Positions 18,168 through 27,199 of a DNA stretch of 49,286 bases are shown here, in pieces. Within the stretch, counting starts at the first letter, position 1. Every line of letters starts with the position of its first letter. The stretch is from Hyphomicrobiales bacterium. Its GTDB lineage: Bacteria > Pseudomonadota > Alphaproteobacteria > Rhizobiales > Beijerinckiaceae. The stretch is taken from NCBI GenBank assembly GCA_947455725.1, contig CANGPL010000019.1:1-49286 (forward strand), written 5' to 3'. The notes below the pieces were generated by a model that worked only from the letters and a program-made list of their open reading frames with translations, did no database searches and was not told the origin of the DNA. Made by a program: the position numbers and the translations under genes.

Positions 18168-19016
18168 TTACTCCGCCGCCTTACCAACCAAACGCGCTTC
18201 AGCCGCAGTCTCGGCGTCATCCACGGTTTTAAGTGCCGCCGGTTGCGGCATCGAAATGATGTTGTAACCGGAGTCTACAAAATGCACTTCGCCGGTGACA
18301 CCGGTTGAAAGGTCCGACAACAGATAAAGACCCGAGCCACCAATCTCTTCAATCGATACCGTACGACGTAAAGGTGCATGACGCTTTTGGTAATTGAACA
18401 TCAAACGCGCATCCGCGATGCCGGCACCCGCGAGTGTGCGCACAGGGCCTGCTGAAATGGCATTCACGCGAATATTGTCGGGACCAAAATCGGAAGCGAG
18501 ATAGCGCACCGAGGCTTCTAGTGCTGCTTTGGCAACGCCCATAACATTATAGTTCGGCATAACGCGCGTTGCGCCGCCATAAGTGAGCGTGACGATGGAC
18601 CCGCCATTCGGCATCAAAGCCGCGGCCCGTTTGGCAACTTCAACGAAGGAGAAGCACGAAATCAACATCGTACGCGAGAAGTTTTCACGCGTCGTGTCAG
18701 CAAAGCGGCCCTTCAATTCGGACTTATCGGAAAACGCAATCGCATGAACGAGAAAATCAATTGATCCCCATTTTTGGGCGACCACTTCAAAAGTCGCATC
18801 AACCGACGCGAGATCTTCGACATCGCAGGGAATAAGAAAATCAGAACCGGCCTCTGTTGCCAATGGCTCGACGCGTTTTTTAAGCGACTCGCCTTGATAG
18901 GTGAAAGCGAGTTCCGCGCCTTGTGCTGCAAGCGCCTTGGCGATGCCCCAAGCGATCGAATGATCATTGGCGACACCCATAATGAGTCCGCGTTTTCCCT
19001 GCATCAATCCGGTCAT
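18168..19016 (-). CDS. fabI: Enoyl-[acyl-carrier-protein] reductase (NADH)
   Basis: Last step of each fatty-acid elongation cycle, reducing trans-2-enoyl-ACP. The 282-residue short-chain dehydrogenase relative shows the modified nucleotide motif RGLIMGVANDHSIAWGIA (about 9-26) and the active-site Tyr-x6-Lys in PNYNVMGVAKAALE. SAGPVRTLAGAGI is the substrate-binding loop region. It lies downstream of fabA-fabB, with dcd immediately after its stop codon. FabI enzymes are the target of triclosan-type inhibitors. Confidence 0.95.
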   Translation of the reverse strand: MTGLMQGKRGLIMGVANDHSIAWGIAKALAAQGAELAFTYQGESLKKRVEPLATEAGSDFLIPCDVEDLASVDATFEVVAQKWGSIDFLVHAIAFSDKSELKGRFADTTRENFSRTMLISCFSFVEVAKRAAALMPNGGSIVTLTYGGATRVMPNYNVMGVAKAALEASVRYLASDFGPDNIRVNAISAGPVRTLAGAGIADARLMFNYQKRHAPLRRTVSIEEIGGSGLYLLSDLSTGVTGEVHFVDSGYNIISMPQPAALKTVDDAETAAEARLVGKAAE

Positions 19017-19054
19017 GGGGCCGTCCTGTCTCTTAGTGTTAATCGCGCTTGGTC

Positions 19055-20275
19055 TTACGCTTCGAGGCGTTTCATCACGATGGTTGCATTGGTGCCGCCA
19101 AAGCCGAAGGAGTTCGAAAGAACCGCACCAATATTGGCATTGTCGATGCGCTTGCGGATGATCGGCATATCAGCAAAATCAGGATCGATTTCTTGGATAT
19201 TGGCGCTCTCGCAAATGAAGCCATTGTTCATCATCAAGAGCGAGTAAATCGCTTCTTGAACACCGGTGGCGCCAAGCGAGTGACCGGTTAATGATTTCGT
19301 TGCTGAAATAGGCGGACAATCAGTACCGAAGACCGCGCGGATGGCTTCGATTTCCTTTGCATCACCGACAGGCGTCGAGGTCGCGTGCGGATTAATGTAA
19401 TCGATCTTGGTGTTCACAGTTGCCAAGGCCTGCCGCATGCAGCGGATAGCGCCTTCGCCCGATGGGGCCACCATGTCATAGCCGTCGGATGTTGCGCCAT
19501 AGCCCACGATTTCGGCATAGATTTTTGCGCCGCGCGCTTTAGCATGCTCAAGCTCTTCAAGCACCAAAACGCCTGCACCGCCCGCGATCACGAAGCCGTC
19601 GCGGTCTTTGTCGTAAGCGCGTGAGGCAATGGCTGGCGTGTCGTTATATTTCGTCGACATCGCACCCATCGCGTCGAATAATTGCGACATGGTCCAATCG
19701 AGATCTTCGCAACCGCCGGCAAACATCACATCCTGCTTGCCCCATTGGATCATTTCATAGGCGTTGCCGATGCAATGGTTTGACGTCGCGCAGGCCGACG
19801 AGATCGAGTAGTTGACGCCCTTAATCTTAAACCATGTGGCCAATGTAGCCGAGGCCGTCGAGGACATCGATTTAGGCACGGCGAATGGGCCTATGCGCTT
19901 AGGACCACCTTTTTCGCGGGTAATATCAGCCGCTTCAACGAGGATGCGGGTCGAAGGACCGCCTGAGCCCATGATAATACCGGTGCGCTCGTTCGAAATC
20001 TCGCTTTCTTCAAGACCCGCATCGAGGATGGCCTGATCCATGGCAACATGGTTCCAAGCCGTGCCGGTGGCGTGAAAGCGCATCGCGCGGCGATCAACGA
20101 TCTCGGCGGGATCGAGCTTCGGCTGGCCGTGGACCTGGCAGCGGAAACCGAGCTCGGTGTAGCGCTCGGCATGGATCACGCCAGAGCGCGCTTCGTATAA
20201 GGACGACAAAACTTCCTGGGTATTATTGCCGATCGACGAAACAATCCCCATGCCGGTAACAACGACGCGTCTCAT
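19055..20275 (-). CDS. fabB: 3-oxoacyl-[acyl-carrier-protein] synthase I
   Basis: Condensing enzyme for elongating acyl-ACPs, needed for unsaturated fatty-acid synthesis together with FabA. The 406-residue thiolase-fold protein has nucleophile Cys162 in [10 protein letters not shown] and the two active-site His in [11 protein letters not shown] and [10 protein letters not shown], followed by FGFGGTNA near the C-terminus. A clear AAGGAG ribosome site precedes the ATG. The fabA-fabB pair defines the anaerobic unsaturated fatty-acid pathway. Confidence 0.96.
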   Translation of the reverse strand: MRRVVVTGMGIVSSIGNNTQEVLSSLYEARSGVIHAERYTELGFRCQVHGQPKLDPAEIVDRRAMRFHATGTAWNHVAMDQAILDAGLEESEISNERTGIIMGSGGPSTRILVEAADITREKGGPKRIGPFAVPKSMSSTASATLATWFKIKGVNYSISSACATSNHCIGNAYEMIQWGKQDVMFAGGCEDLDWTMSQLFDAMGAMSTKYNDTPAIASRAYDKDRDGFVIAGGAGVLVLEELEHAKARGAKIYAEIVGYGATSDGYDMVAPSGEGAIRCMRQALATVNTKIDYINPHATSTPVGDAKEIEAIRAVFGTDCPPISATKSLTGHSLGATGVQEAIYSLLMMNNGFICESANIQEIDPDFADMPIIRKRIDNANIGAVLSNSFGFGGTNATIVMKRLEA

Positions 20276-20354
20276 GGCTTAACTCCTTAGCGGGAACGAT
20301 CGGAACTCACTGTTTACGCCGATCACAACATTCATTTGAGCGGGATATGGCGGC

Positions 20355-20861
20355 TTACGCTGCTTTAAACAATCCCACGCGAAGATCACGCGCTTCATAA
20401 ATCCGGCGACCATCGGCTTCAAGATAGCCGTCGGCAATGCCGAGGACGAGTTTAGAGCGGAAAACACGCTTCAAATGGACCTCATAGACCACTTTTTTGA
20501 CGGTCGGCAGCACTTGATCGATAAATTTTACCTCGCCAACACCCAAAGCGCGGCCACGGCCCTCCGCTCCAAGCCAGCCGAGATAAAAGCCGCAGAGCTG
20601 CCATAAGGCATCAAGGCCCAAGCAGCCCGGCATGACGGGATCGCCCTGAAAATGGCAGGGGAAGAACCAAAGATCGGGACGGATCGCGAATTCGGCGCGG
20701 ATAATGCCCTTGCCATTCTCGCCGCCAGTTTCGGAAACTTCGGCGATACGATCAAACATGAGCATCGGAGGAAGCGGGAGTTGGGCATTGCCGGGGCCAA
20801 AAAGCTCTCCGCGGCCACACGCCAGAAGATCCTCATATTCGTAACTCGAACGCTGTTGCAT
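20355..20861 (-). CDS. fabA: 3-hydroxydecanoyl-ACP dehydratase/isomerase
   Basis: Bifunctional enzyme that dehydrates 3-hydroxydecanoyl-ACP and isomerises trans-2 to cis-3-decenoyl-ACP, the branch point to unsaturated fatty acids. The 169-residue protein carries the active-site His70 ([12 protein letters not shown]) and Asp84 (LGLDALWQ) at the same numbers as E. coli FabA. That supports the ATG at 20861 rather than a 33-codon longer frame. It is divergent from irr, and a perfect 7+7 palindrome lies just upstream. Confidence 0.95.
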   Translation of the reverse strand: MQQRSSYEYEDLLACGRGELFGPGNAQLPLPPMLMFDRIAEVSETGGENGKGIIRAEFAIRPDLWFFPCHFQGDPVMPGCLGLDALWQLCGFYLGWLGAEGRGRALGVGEVKFIDQVLPTVKKVVYEVHLKRVFRSKLVLGIADGYLEADGRRIYEARDLRVGLFKAA

Positions 20862-20892
20862 GTTCCGCCCGCTCTCTATTTCGTCACATTTG

Positions 20893-20908
20893 CGTGGCAA
20901 GTGCCACG
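20893..20908. promoter_or_regulatory. Palindrome upstream of fabA (candidate operator)
   Basis: CGTGGCA-AG-TGCCACG is a perfect palindrome with a 2-base centre, about 32 bases before the fabA ATG in the fabA/irr divergent region. Its place suits a repressor site for the fab operon. It also resembles the small hairpin inside the repeat at 17007-17024, so it could be a repeat remnant. The binding protein is unknown. Confidence 0.4.
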
Positions 20909-21055
20909 ATAATCCCTCAAAGCCAAGCCCGATCACTAGCATAGTGTCGCTTTGCTTCAAAGCTGCACCTAAAGCAGGATGATTTTAATGGGTTGCAGCA
21001 CTGGGGCATAGCGTTTATTCTTCTAACAATCGGTTTACATACAGGAATCCCGATT

Positions 21056-21514
21056 TTGTCATCAACGATTGCATCTTCGACCCATTGGCGCGACCAAAGC
21101 GGCTGTCTTTATCATGATTTGCGGGTCAAACTGCGGAATGCGGGTTTGCGCCCGACGCGGCAGCGCGTTGGCTTAGGCTGGCTGCTGTTTGCCCGTGGTG
21201 ACCGTCATTTGACGGCCGAAACGCTCTATGAAGAGGCATCAAAGGCCCGTGTGCCCGTCTCACTGGCAACAGTTTACAACACGCTGCACCAATTTACCGA
21301 GGCTGGTCTCCTGCGCGAAGTAGCGGTTGAGGGTGCCAAGACCTATTTCGACACGAATACGAGCCAGCACCACCATTTCTTTGTGGAAGGCGAGAATCAG
21401 CTTTTGGATATTGAGGGGCAGAACATCTCGGTTTCGATGTTGCCCGAAATTCCGGAAGGCATGGAAATCGCGCGTGTGGAAGTCGTCGTCCGGTTACGCC
21501 GCAAAGAAGCCTGA
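21056..21514 (+). CDS. irr: Iron response regulator Irr (Fur family)
   Basis: Haem-responsive Fur-family repressor/activator that adjusts iron uptake and haem synthesis in Rhizobiales. The DNA-binding half (LRNAGLRPTRQRVGLGWLLF and SLATVYNTLHQFTEAGLL) and the histidine cluster TSQHHHFF, characteristic of Irr, are present. No ATG exists at the N-terminus. I chose the TTG at 21056 because AGGA lies nine bases upstream and the resulting length (152) suits the family; a TTG at 20993 is an alternative. The N-terminal haem regulatory motif (Cys-Pro in Bradyrhizobium) reads Gly-Cys-Leu here. Confidence 0.88.
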   Translation: MSSTIASSTHWRDQSGCLYHDLRVKLRNAGLRPTRQRVGLGWLLFARGDRHLTAETLYEEASKARVPVSLATVYNTLHQFTEAGLLREVAVEGAKTYFDTNTSQHHHFFVEGENQLLDIEGQNISVSMLPEIPEGMEIARVEVVVRLRRKEA

Positions 21515-21517
21515 GTT

Positions 21518-22063
21518 TTACTCGACTTTCTCGTCCGGATAGGCCCCCCAGAGCTGTTGCTGCTGCATATAGCCATCAAAGCCGTCGCCAATCAGGCGGC
21601 ACCATTGCCCGTCGCAGGATTTGATGGAGGCCACGACATTCGGCATTAATTGCGCGACCATTGGGCTCTCGACACTCGGCTTGGTGCGCAAGGGCACGGG
21701 CTTATCCTTGCCCCAAGGTGCGACAATCGCCGTCCGCCGTCCGGAGAGGAGATTGTGCAAGACCCAGCCTTCCGCCCCTTCCGAGTCGCGGATCCGACGC
21801 CATGTCTCGAATTCGGCGGTGATTTCGACCGGCAAGCCGGCTTTCTCATAAATCCACTTTGTGCGGTGGTCTTTGCTCGGACCCTCGCGCAAATTGACGC
21901 GATCCGACTTCAGACTGGCAAATCGTGGCAAAGGTAGGCCCGTTGTCGACCCTATATTGGGATCAACCGCCCAAGCAGGTCCGCCCAGCATGGCCCCTAG
22001 AACAAGGCCAGCCATACATCCTGCAAGGAAAGGCTTTAGTCGAAACATACGCACCCGGTGCAC
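21518..22063 (-). CDS. Exported protein with bacterial SH3 domains
   Basis: A 181-residue secreted protein: signal peptide (about 10-33, ending GGPAWA before VDPNIG), then an SH3-type segment (SDRVNLREGPSKDHRTKWIYEKAGLPVEI...TWRRIRDSEGAEGWV, about 53-102) and a second half-repeat (about 110-175) with a possible disulfide (SCDGQWC). Such domains often bind cell-wall peptides. It converges on irr with only three bases between the stop codons. The ATG at 22048 is an alternative start. Confidence 0.8.
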   Translation of the reverse strand: MHRVRMFRLKPFLAGCMAGLVLGAMLGGPAWAVDPNIGSTTGLPLPRFASLKSDRVNLREGPSKDHRTKWIYEKAGLPVEITAEFETWRRIRDSEGAEGWVLHNLLSGRRTAIVAPWGKDKPVPLRTKPSVESPMVAQLMPNVVASIKSCDGQWCRLIGDGFDGYMQQQQLWGAYPDEKVE

Positions 22064-22268
22064 CTACAAGGATTAACGCCCGTTGTTTTTCACTTATCTG
22101 CCCGTTAGAGAGATAGAAGGGTACATCGGCGCGGTGGATCAGCTTGATCGGTCTAAGCCGATATGGAAAGAAATCAACTAGGTTTACGGCGATATTAGTT
22201 GCTTACTGATCCTTAAAACGGCGTAAATTCGGTTGATGCGGCCTAAGAAGGCTTAAGGGAGTGGGGAA

Positions 22269-23264
22269 ATGACAAAGCAAAAGCCGTTGGTCGTGGTAAC
22301 CCGACGCCTCCCTGACACCATCGAAACGCGCATGCGCGAGCTGTTCAACGCGTCGCTGAACATTGATGACCGTCCTTTATCCAAGACGGAGTTGATAGAG
22401 GCGGTCAAAACCGCGCAAGTTCTGGTCCCTACCGTCACCGATGAAATTGATGCCGAAGTCATTGCGGCCGCCGGTGAGCAATTGAAGCTCATCGCCAATT
22501 TCGGCAATGGCGTGGACCATATTGATGTCGCCGCTGCCCAAGCCAAAGGGATTGCGGTAACCAACACCTCGGGCGTGCTGACCGATGATACGGCCGATAT
22601 GACCATGGCGCTTATTCTGGCGGTTTCACGCCGCATTGCCGAAGGCGCGCGCGTGATCCCCGAGGGCAATTTCCACGGCTGGTCGCCGACTTGGATGTTG
22701 GGCCACCGCATTACGGGCAAGAGGCTCGGCATTGTCGGCATGGGACGCATCGGCCAAGCGCTGGCCCGCCGCGCGAAGGCCTTTGGCTTACAAGTGCATT
22801 ATCACAATCGCCGTCCGGTCGCGGCCTCTATCGAGCAGGAATTGGAAGCGACCTATTGGGACTCGCTCGATCAAATGCTGGCCCGAATGGACATCGTCTC
22901 GGTCAACTGCCCGCATACACCTGCGACCTATCACCTTTTATCGGCTCGTCGTCTCAAACTGTTGAGACGCGATGCTATTCTCGTGAATACCGCGCGCGGC
23001 GAAATTATCGATGAGAGCTCGCTCGTCAAAATGCTCGAAGCCGGTGAATTGGCGGGCGCAGGTCTCGACGTGTTCGAGCATGAACCCGCGATCTCGCCGC
23101 GGATGCTGAAACTCGCGAAACAAAACCGCATCCTCGTGATGCCCCATATGGGCTCGGCGACGATTGAAGGCCGCATCGAGATGGGCGAGAAGGTCATCAT
23201 CAATATCCGCACCTTCATGGACGGCCACCGACCGCCCGATCGGGTGATTGCGTCGATGGTGTAA
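22269..23264 (+). CDS. D-glycerate dehydrogenase / hydroxypyruvate (glyoxylate) reductase
   Basis: NAD(P)-dependent D-isomer 2-hydroxyacid dehydrogenase of 331 residues. The Rossmann motif is GIVGMGRIGQALARRA. The catalytic residues are Arg in NTARGEIID, Glu in LDVFEHEPA and His in MPHMGSAT. It belongs to the GyaR-like branch and is a distinct paralogue of the GhrA-type enzyme at the window start. With glcDEF at the other end it would contribute to glyoxylate/glycerate interconversion; the exact substrate is inferred. A GGGAGTGGGG stretch just before the ATG serves as ribosome site. Confidence 0.88.
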   Translation: MTKQKPLVVVTRRLPDTIETRMRELFNASLNIDDRPLSKTELIEAVKTAQVLVPTVTDEIDAEVIAAAGEQLKLIANFGNGVDHIDVAAAQAKGIAVTNTSGVLTDDTADMTMALILAVSRRIAEGARVIPEGNFHGWSPTWMLGHRITGKRLGIVGMGRIGQALARRAKAFGLQVHYHNRRPVAASIEQELEATYWDSLDQMLARMDIVSVNCPHTPATYHLLSARRLKLLRRDAILVNTARGEIIDESSLVKMLEAGELAGAGLDVFEHEPAISPRMLKLAKQNRILVMPHMGSATIEGRIEMGEKVIINIRTFMDGHRPPDRVIASMV

Positions 23265-23290
23265 AGTTAAGGGTAGAGCGGGTAAACGGT

Positions 23291-23410
23291 CCGTCATGGC
23301 GAGCGATAGCGAAGCCACCCAGTTGATGGTTGCCGATTAAATACCCCTTTACGCTAGCATTTACTTCTTCAGCATCAGCTAGGCTGCTTCGCTCTCGCTC
23401 GCAGTGACGG
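23291..23410. repeat. Diverged second copy of the GTCATTGCGAGCG-type inverted-repeat element
   Basis: The ends CCGTCATGGCGAGCGATAGC and the complement of GCTCTCGCTCGCAGTGACGG are inverted repeats that match the ends of the element at 2218-2340, with more mismatches. The interior again has no coding capacity. It lies between the convergent glycerate dehydrogenase and cysK genes. Confidence 0.7.
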
Positions 23411-23432
23411 ATAGGGTGCAAGCACCCTATCC
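23409..23432. terminator. Strong hairpin between convergent genes
   Basis: GGATAGGGTGC-AA-GCACCCTATCC is a perfect 11-base stem. No U-run follows on either strand, so it may be a weak or factor-assisted terminator. It abuts the inverted-repeat element and the 3' end of cysK. Confidence 0.5.
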
Positions 23433-23443
23433 GCTAAAATCTA

Positions 23444-24415
23444 TCACAACCCCTCAAACAAAGCCGTCGACAGATAGCGCTCGGCAAAGCTCGGGATAAT
23501 GATCACGATATTTTTGCCCTTTGATTCAGGCCGTGCCGCGATCTCGAGCGCTGCGGCGACCGCCGCGCCGGACGAGATGCCGGTTGGAATGCCTTCCATG
23601 CGGGCCAATAGACGCGCGGTGTCAAAGGCGGTTTGATTGGCCACTTGCACGACCTCATCAATGATCGAGCGATCGAGAACATCCGGCACGAAGCCTGCGC
23701 CGATGCCTTGGATTTTATGCGGGCCGGGATTGCCGCCCGACAAAACGGGCGAATCTTCTGGCTCGACGGCCACGATCTTTACCGCCGGATTGCGGGCTTT
23801 GAGGACCTGCCCGACGCCTGTAATGGTACCGCCCGTGCCAACGCCCGAGACGAAAATATCGACCTTGCCGTCAAGATCATTCCAGATTTCTTCCGCGGTC
23901 GTGCGGCGGTGAATATCCGGATTGGCGGGATTTTTGAATTGTTGCGGAATAACCGAGCCCGGGATTGAGGCCTTTAATTCTTCCGCCTTAGCGATGGCGC
24001 CCTTCATGCCTTGCGGGGCGGGGGTCAGCTCCAATTCCGCGCCAAGAAGGGCGAGCATTTTGCGGCGTTCAACCGACATTGATTCCGGCATTACGAGAAT
24101 GAGCCGATAACCGCGCGCGGCAGCAACAAATGCCAAAGCAATGCCTGTATTGCCTGAAGTCGGCTCAATAAGGGTAGCGCCCGGCTTAATTGTACCGGCG
24201 GCCTCGAGCGCGTCGATCATATTGACACCGATGCGGTCTTTCACGCTTGCGATCGGGTTGAAAAATTCGAGTTTTGCCAAAAGATTGGCGTGAACGCCCT
24301 TTTCTTTCGCCACGCGATCCAGCCGCACGATGGGCGTATCGCCGATTGTGTCCGTAATCGAATTATAGATGCGGCCGCGGCCGGGCTTGTGGGTGGATGA
24401 AGCCTGATTGGTCAT
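23444..24415 (-). CDS. cysK: Cysteine synthase A (O-acetylserine sulfhydrylase)
   Basis: Pyridoxal-phosphate enzyme that makes cysteine from O-acetylserine and sulfide. The 323-residue protein has the Schiff-base Lys59 in NPIASVKDR, the [12 protein letters not shown] substrate loop and the phosphate-binding GTGGTITG loop. I chose the ATG at 24415, preceded by GGGAG at good spacing. It follows an Rrf2-family regulator gene on the same strand, an arrangement that suggests CymR-like sulfur control; that is inferred. Confidence 0.94.
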   Translation of the reverse strand: MTNQASSTHKPGRGRIYNSITDTIGDTPIVRLDRVAKEKGVHANLLAKLEFFNPIASVKDRIGVNMIDALEAAGTIKPGATLIEPTSGNTGIALAFVAAARGYRLILVMPESMSVERRKMLALLGAELELTPAPQGMKGAIAKAEELKASIPGSVIPQQFKNPANPDIHRRTTAEEIWNDLDGKVDIFVSGVGTGGTITGVGQVLKARNPAVKIVAVEPEDSPVLSGGNPGPHKIQGIGAGFVPDVLDRSIIDEVVQVANQTAFDTARLLARMEGIPTGISSGAAVAAALEIAARPESKGKNIVIIIPSFAERYLSTALFEGL

Positions 24416-24498
24416 GACAGTGTCTCCCATCGTCAATGCTGTTCGTCAGCAGTTTAGTTTATTTACAGATTATGTCGATTAATTTTTTAATTTACGTT

Positions 24499-24948
24499 CT
24501 AAATTGTAAAATCTGTACTCTCAGCACCGTTATTGAAGCCTATTTTTCCTGCACGCTGGCACAAATCCTCAACCGATATGGCATCGAGATGCGTCAAAAA
24601 TGCCTGACTGGCCTGCTTAATTTCAGGCTCAATCACGTCATCAACCAGCACCGATTTGGGCTCGGGAAGTGAACCCTCCTCGTCGGCACCCTGCATAGCA
24701 GCGCGCACAATATCACCAGCGCTGATCCGGCGACGTTCGGTAGCTAACTCATAGCCACCCTTCGGACCGCGAACGCCTTTTAAGATCCCTGCGCGCACAA
24801 GCGCTTGTAGGATGGTTTCAAGATGGCGGGGTGGCAATTGATGGCGCTCGGCCAAATGTTTCGCGGCGACCGGATCGGGCCGGGCATGGATGGCAATATC
24901 GACGACAGCGGCGATAGCCAAAAGGCTGCGACGAGACAGAAGATTCAT
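24499..24948 (-). CDS. Rrf2-family transcriptional regulator
   Basis: A 149-residue regulator with the Rrf2 winged helix (SRRSLLAIAAVVDIAIHA, AKHLAERHQLPPRHLETILQALVRAGILKGVRGPKGGYELA). It lacks the three clustered cysteines that hold the Fe-S cluster in IscR/NsrR/RirA; its only Cys is near the C-terminus. It therefore resembles cysteine-metabolism (CymR-type) members more than iron-sulfur sensors. It stands 84 bases upstream of cysK on the same strand, and the AT-rich space between them may hold its operator. Confidence 0.82.
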   Translation of the reverse strand: MNLLSRRSLLAIAAVVDIAIHARPDPVAAKHLAERHQLPPRHLETILQALVRAGILKGVRGPKGGYELATERRRISAGDIVRAAMQGADEEGSLPEPKSVLVDDVIEPEIKQASQAFLTHLDAISVEDLCQRAGKIGFNNGAESTDFTI

Positions 24949-24999
24949 TCGGCATATCCTATCTATTTCCCGGATCGTCAGACCCGGAAAACCGATGTC

Positions 25000-25452
25000 T
25001 CACACGCCCGTTGAACCATACCCCCCCGCGCCACGGGACGTATCGCCCAGCGCGTCGCGCTCTTCCCAAACGGCCTTTGTAACGGGCGCGACCACCAATT
25101 GAGCGATGCGCATACCGCGGGATATGTCAAAGGGCTGATCACCGTGATTGATCAACAGCACGGATACTTCACCCCGGTAATCGGCATCGATGGTGCCCGG
25201 CGCGTTCAACACGGTAATACCGTGCTTTAACGCCAGACCCGACCTTGGCCGAACCTGTCCCTCATAGCCATTGGGTAATTCAATACACAATCCTGTCGGG
25301 ATTAACATCCTTTTCCCGATTTCTAATGTAAATATTTTATTTTCCGGAATAGCGGCGGTTAAGTCCATCCCCGCCGCCGCATCGGTTGCATAGGTTGGCA
25401 AAGGAAGGCCCGCGCCATGGGCCAGCCGACGCACCCCAATCGACACGCTCAT
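25000..25452 (-). CDS. dut: dUTP diphosphatase
   Basis: Hydrolyses dUTP to dUMP, keeping uracil out of DNA and supplying thymidylate synthesis. The 150-residue trimeric-type enzyme has the family motifs in order: [45 protein letters not shown] and the flexible C-terminal GGYGSTGV. The ATG at 25452 overlaps the coaBC stop as ATGA and gives the normal length; a 27-codon upstream extension into coaBC was rejected. Confidence 0.95.
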   Translation of the reverse strand: MSVSIGVRRLAHGAGLPLPTYATDAAAGMDLTAAIPENKIFTLEIGKRMLIPTGLCIELPNGYEGQVRPRSGLALKHGITVLNAPGTIDADYRGEVSVLLINHGDQPFDISRGMRIAQLVVAPVTKAVWEERDALGDTSRGAGGYGSTGV

Positions 25453-26666
25453 TGACGACTCGTTTTTGAAAATTTTGTGGCAAAAAGGGCAACCAACCGC
25501 TCGGCTACCTCGGCTTTGCTGAGCTTCGGCCAACTGTCGACGGCATCCTTCGAGACGATGTGCACGGCGTTCATCTCCCCGCCCATGACGCCACTATCGC
25601 CGCCGACATCATTGGCAACGATCAGGTCGCACGCTTTTTTGTCGAGCTTGCCGCGCGCGTAATCCAAAACATTCGAGGTTTCAGCCGCAAAGCCAACAAC
25701 CAGCGATGGCCGGTGATGGGTAAGATGCGACACCGTCGATAAGATATCCGGATTGGGCGCGAGCGACAAAGCGGGCGGGCCGGCATCGGTCTTTTTAAGC
25801 TTATCATGGCTTTGAGTAGCGACGTGCCAATCGGCCACTGCTGCGCAAAAAACCGCGATATCGGCGGGCAGCGATTTTTCAACGGCCGCTAACATCTCAA
25901 CCGCTGTCTCAACCGGGATAACCGTCACACCAACCGGATTGGGAATGGAAACGGGCCCCGAAACGAGCGTAACCCGTGCGCCCGCGCGTGCGGCAGCTGC
26001 GGCAATCGCATGGCCCTGTTTGCCCGAAGAGCGGTTGGCAATATAGCGCACCGGATCAATCGGCTCATGCGTCGGCCCGGAGGTGACGAGCACGTGGCGG
26101 CCTTCGAGCGGACGGGAGCCCGGTGCAAGTGCGCTCTCAATGGCGTCAGCAATCCTAAAAGGCTCGGCCATGCGGCCCGGGCCATATTCGCCACACGCCA
26201 TTTCGCCATCATCCGGCCCGACGAATAGGACACCATCGGCTTTTAGCGTCACAAAATTGCGCTGGGTGGCCGCGTGCTGCCACATCCGGACATTCATGGC
26301 GGGTGCCGCGAGCGCGCGCTTATCGGTTGCGAGCAGAGCGGTGGAAGCGAGATCATTGGCAAGCCCATGGGCCATTTTTGCCAAAAGATCCGCGGTGGCA
26401 GGGGCTACGACGACGAGATCGGCGGAGCGTGATAATTCAATATGGCCCATCTCGGCCTCATCCGTCAGCGAGAAGAGATCGCTAAATACCTTCTCGCCGG
26501 TAAGGCTTGAGACAGAGAGCGGCGTCACAAACTCGGCACCAGCCTTGGTGAGGATGGCGCGCACGGAACCACCGCGCTTTTTGATCTCACGGATCAGCTC
26601 CAGCGATTTATACGCCGCAATGCCACCGCCGATGATGAGAAGAATGCGTTTGCCTGCAAGCGCCAT
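25449..26666 (-). CDS. coaBC: Bifunctional phosphopantothenoylcysteine decarboxylase / phosphopantothenate-cysteine ligase
   Basis: Two consecutive steps of coenzyme A synthesis. The 405-residue protein has an N-terminal flavin-dependent CoaC domain ([24 protein letters not shown] and the [10 protein letters not shown] substrate clamp) and a C-terminal CoaB ligase domain ([25 protein letters not shown], the DKLKK lysines). It is coupled to dut by a four-base overlap. In other Rhizobiales, coaBC and dut stand next to ubiB; here an accessory segment of about 3.4 kb separates them. Confidence 0.95.
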   Translation of the reverse strand: MALAGKRILLIIGGGIAAYKSLELIREIKKRGGSVRAILTKAGAEFVTPLSVSSLTGEKVFSDLFSLTDEAEMGHIELSRSADLVVVAPATADLLAKMAHGLANDLASTALLATDKRALAAPAMNVRMWQHAATQRNFVTLKADGVLFVGPDDGEMACGEYGPGRMAEPFRIADAIESALAPGSRPLEGRHVLVTSGPTHEPIDPVRYIANRSSGKQGHAIAAAAARAGARVTLVSGPVSIPNPVGVTVIPVETAVEMLAAVEKSLPADIAVFCAAVADWHVATQSHDKLKKTDAGPPALSLAPNPDILSTVSHLTHHRPSLVVGFAAETSNVLDYARGKLDKKACDLIVANDVGGDSGVMGGEMNAVHIVSKDAVDSWPKLSKAEVAERLVALFATKFSKTSRQ

Positions 26667-26905
26667 GACGACTTTCCCCGTTTGAACGACCTTTTAGCCG
26701 ATTGTGCCACGAGGGGAAAGTCGCGAGGGCTGCCGCTTCAGGGGGCTGGCTTGAAGCGACCGGGATCGAAAGCGGCCAAGAAAAATCAGTGACGCAATTT
26801 AAGGTTGAGATCGCGACTAAAATTGCAACCCGTGAGCGGATTGCACACTAGATTACGTAAGGTAAATTAATTTCTCAAAATAATAGAGTTTTGGGAAAAC
26901 AAGTG

Positions 26906-27187
26906 ATGCTGATGGGACGTGCGATAGCGGTATTGCTGGCTGTGATGACTCTTGCTGCGTGCAGTGGTGGAGGCGGGGGTGGTGGGGGCGGGGGAGGAAA
27001 GACCCAAGCCAGTTCGACGACGACTTATACGGCGGCAGGAGCCAATATCATTGCCAAAGTGATTAGCTATTATACGGATGGTACTCAAAGTGTCACAACC
27101 GGATCGGTTGTAACAAAAGGGCCTACAACCGTCGCAGCAGACCATGTTACAGCGAGTGGTAATTTTTCATTTGGCTGCTGCGGATAA
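26906..27187 (+). pseudogene. N-terminal lipoprotein part of an S8 peptidase, ended by an in-frame TAA
   Basis: Begins MLMGRAIAVLLAVMTLAACSGGG: a lipoprotein signal with lipobox LAAC, then a run of eleven Gly and a Thr/Ser/Val-rich stretch. A GGGAA ribosome-like site precedes the ATG at 26906; the ATG at 26912 is an alternative, and the frame is open back to a TTG at 26891. The frame stops at TAA 27185-27187 but continues without any shift into the S8 peptidase gene, so the two read as one 572-residue precursor broken by a single nonsense codon. It is either the dead start of a pseudogene, a short lipoprotein, or the first part of a read-through product. Confidence 0.65.
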
Positions 27188-27199
27188 GCACAAATCGTT

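Noticed and set aside
26980-26998. Gly-coding G-rich run as a possible G-quadruplex or slippage site
   Set aside because: The run encodes eleven Gly after a lipobox, a normal flexible linker. The frame is the same before and after it, so slippage is not needed to explain the interrupted gene.
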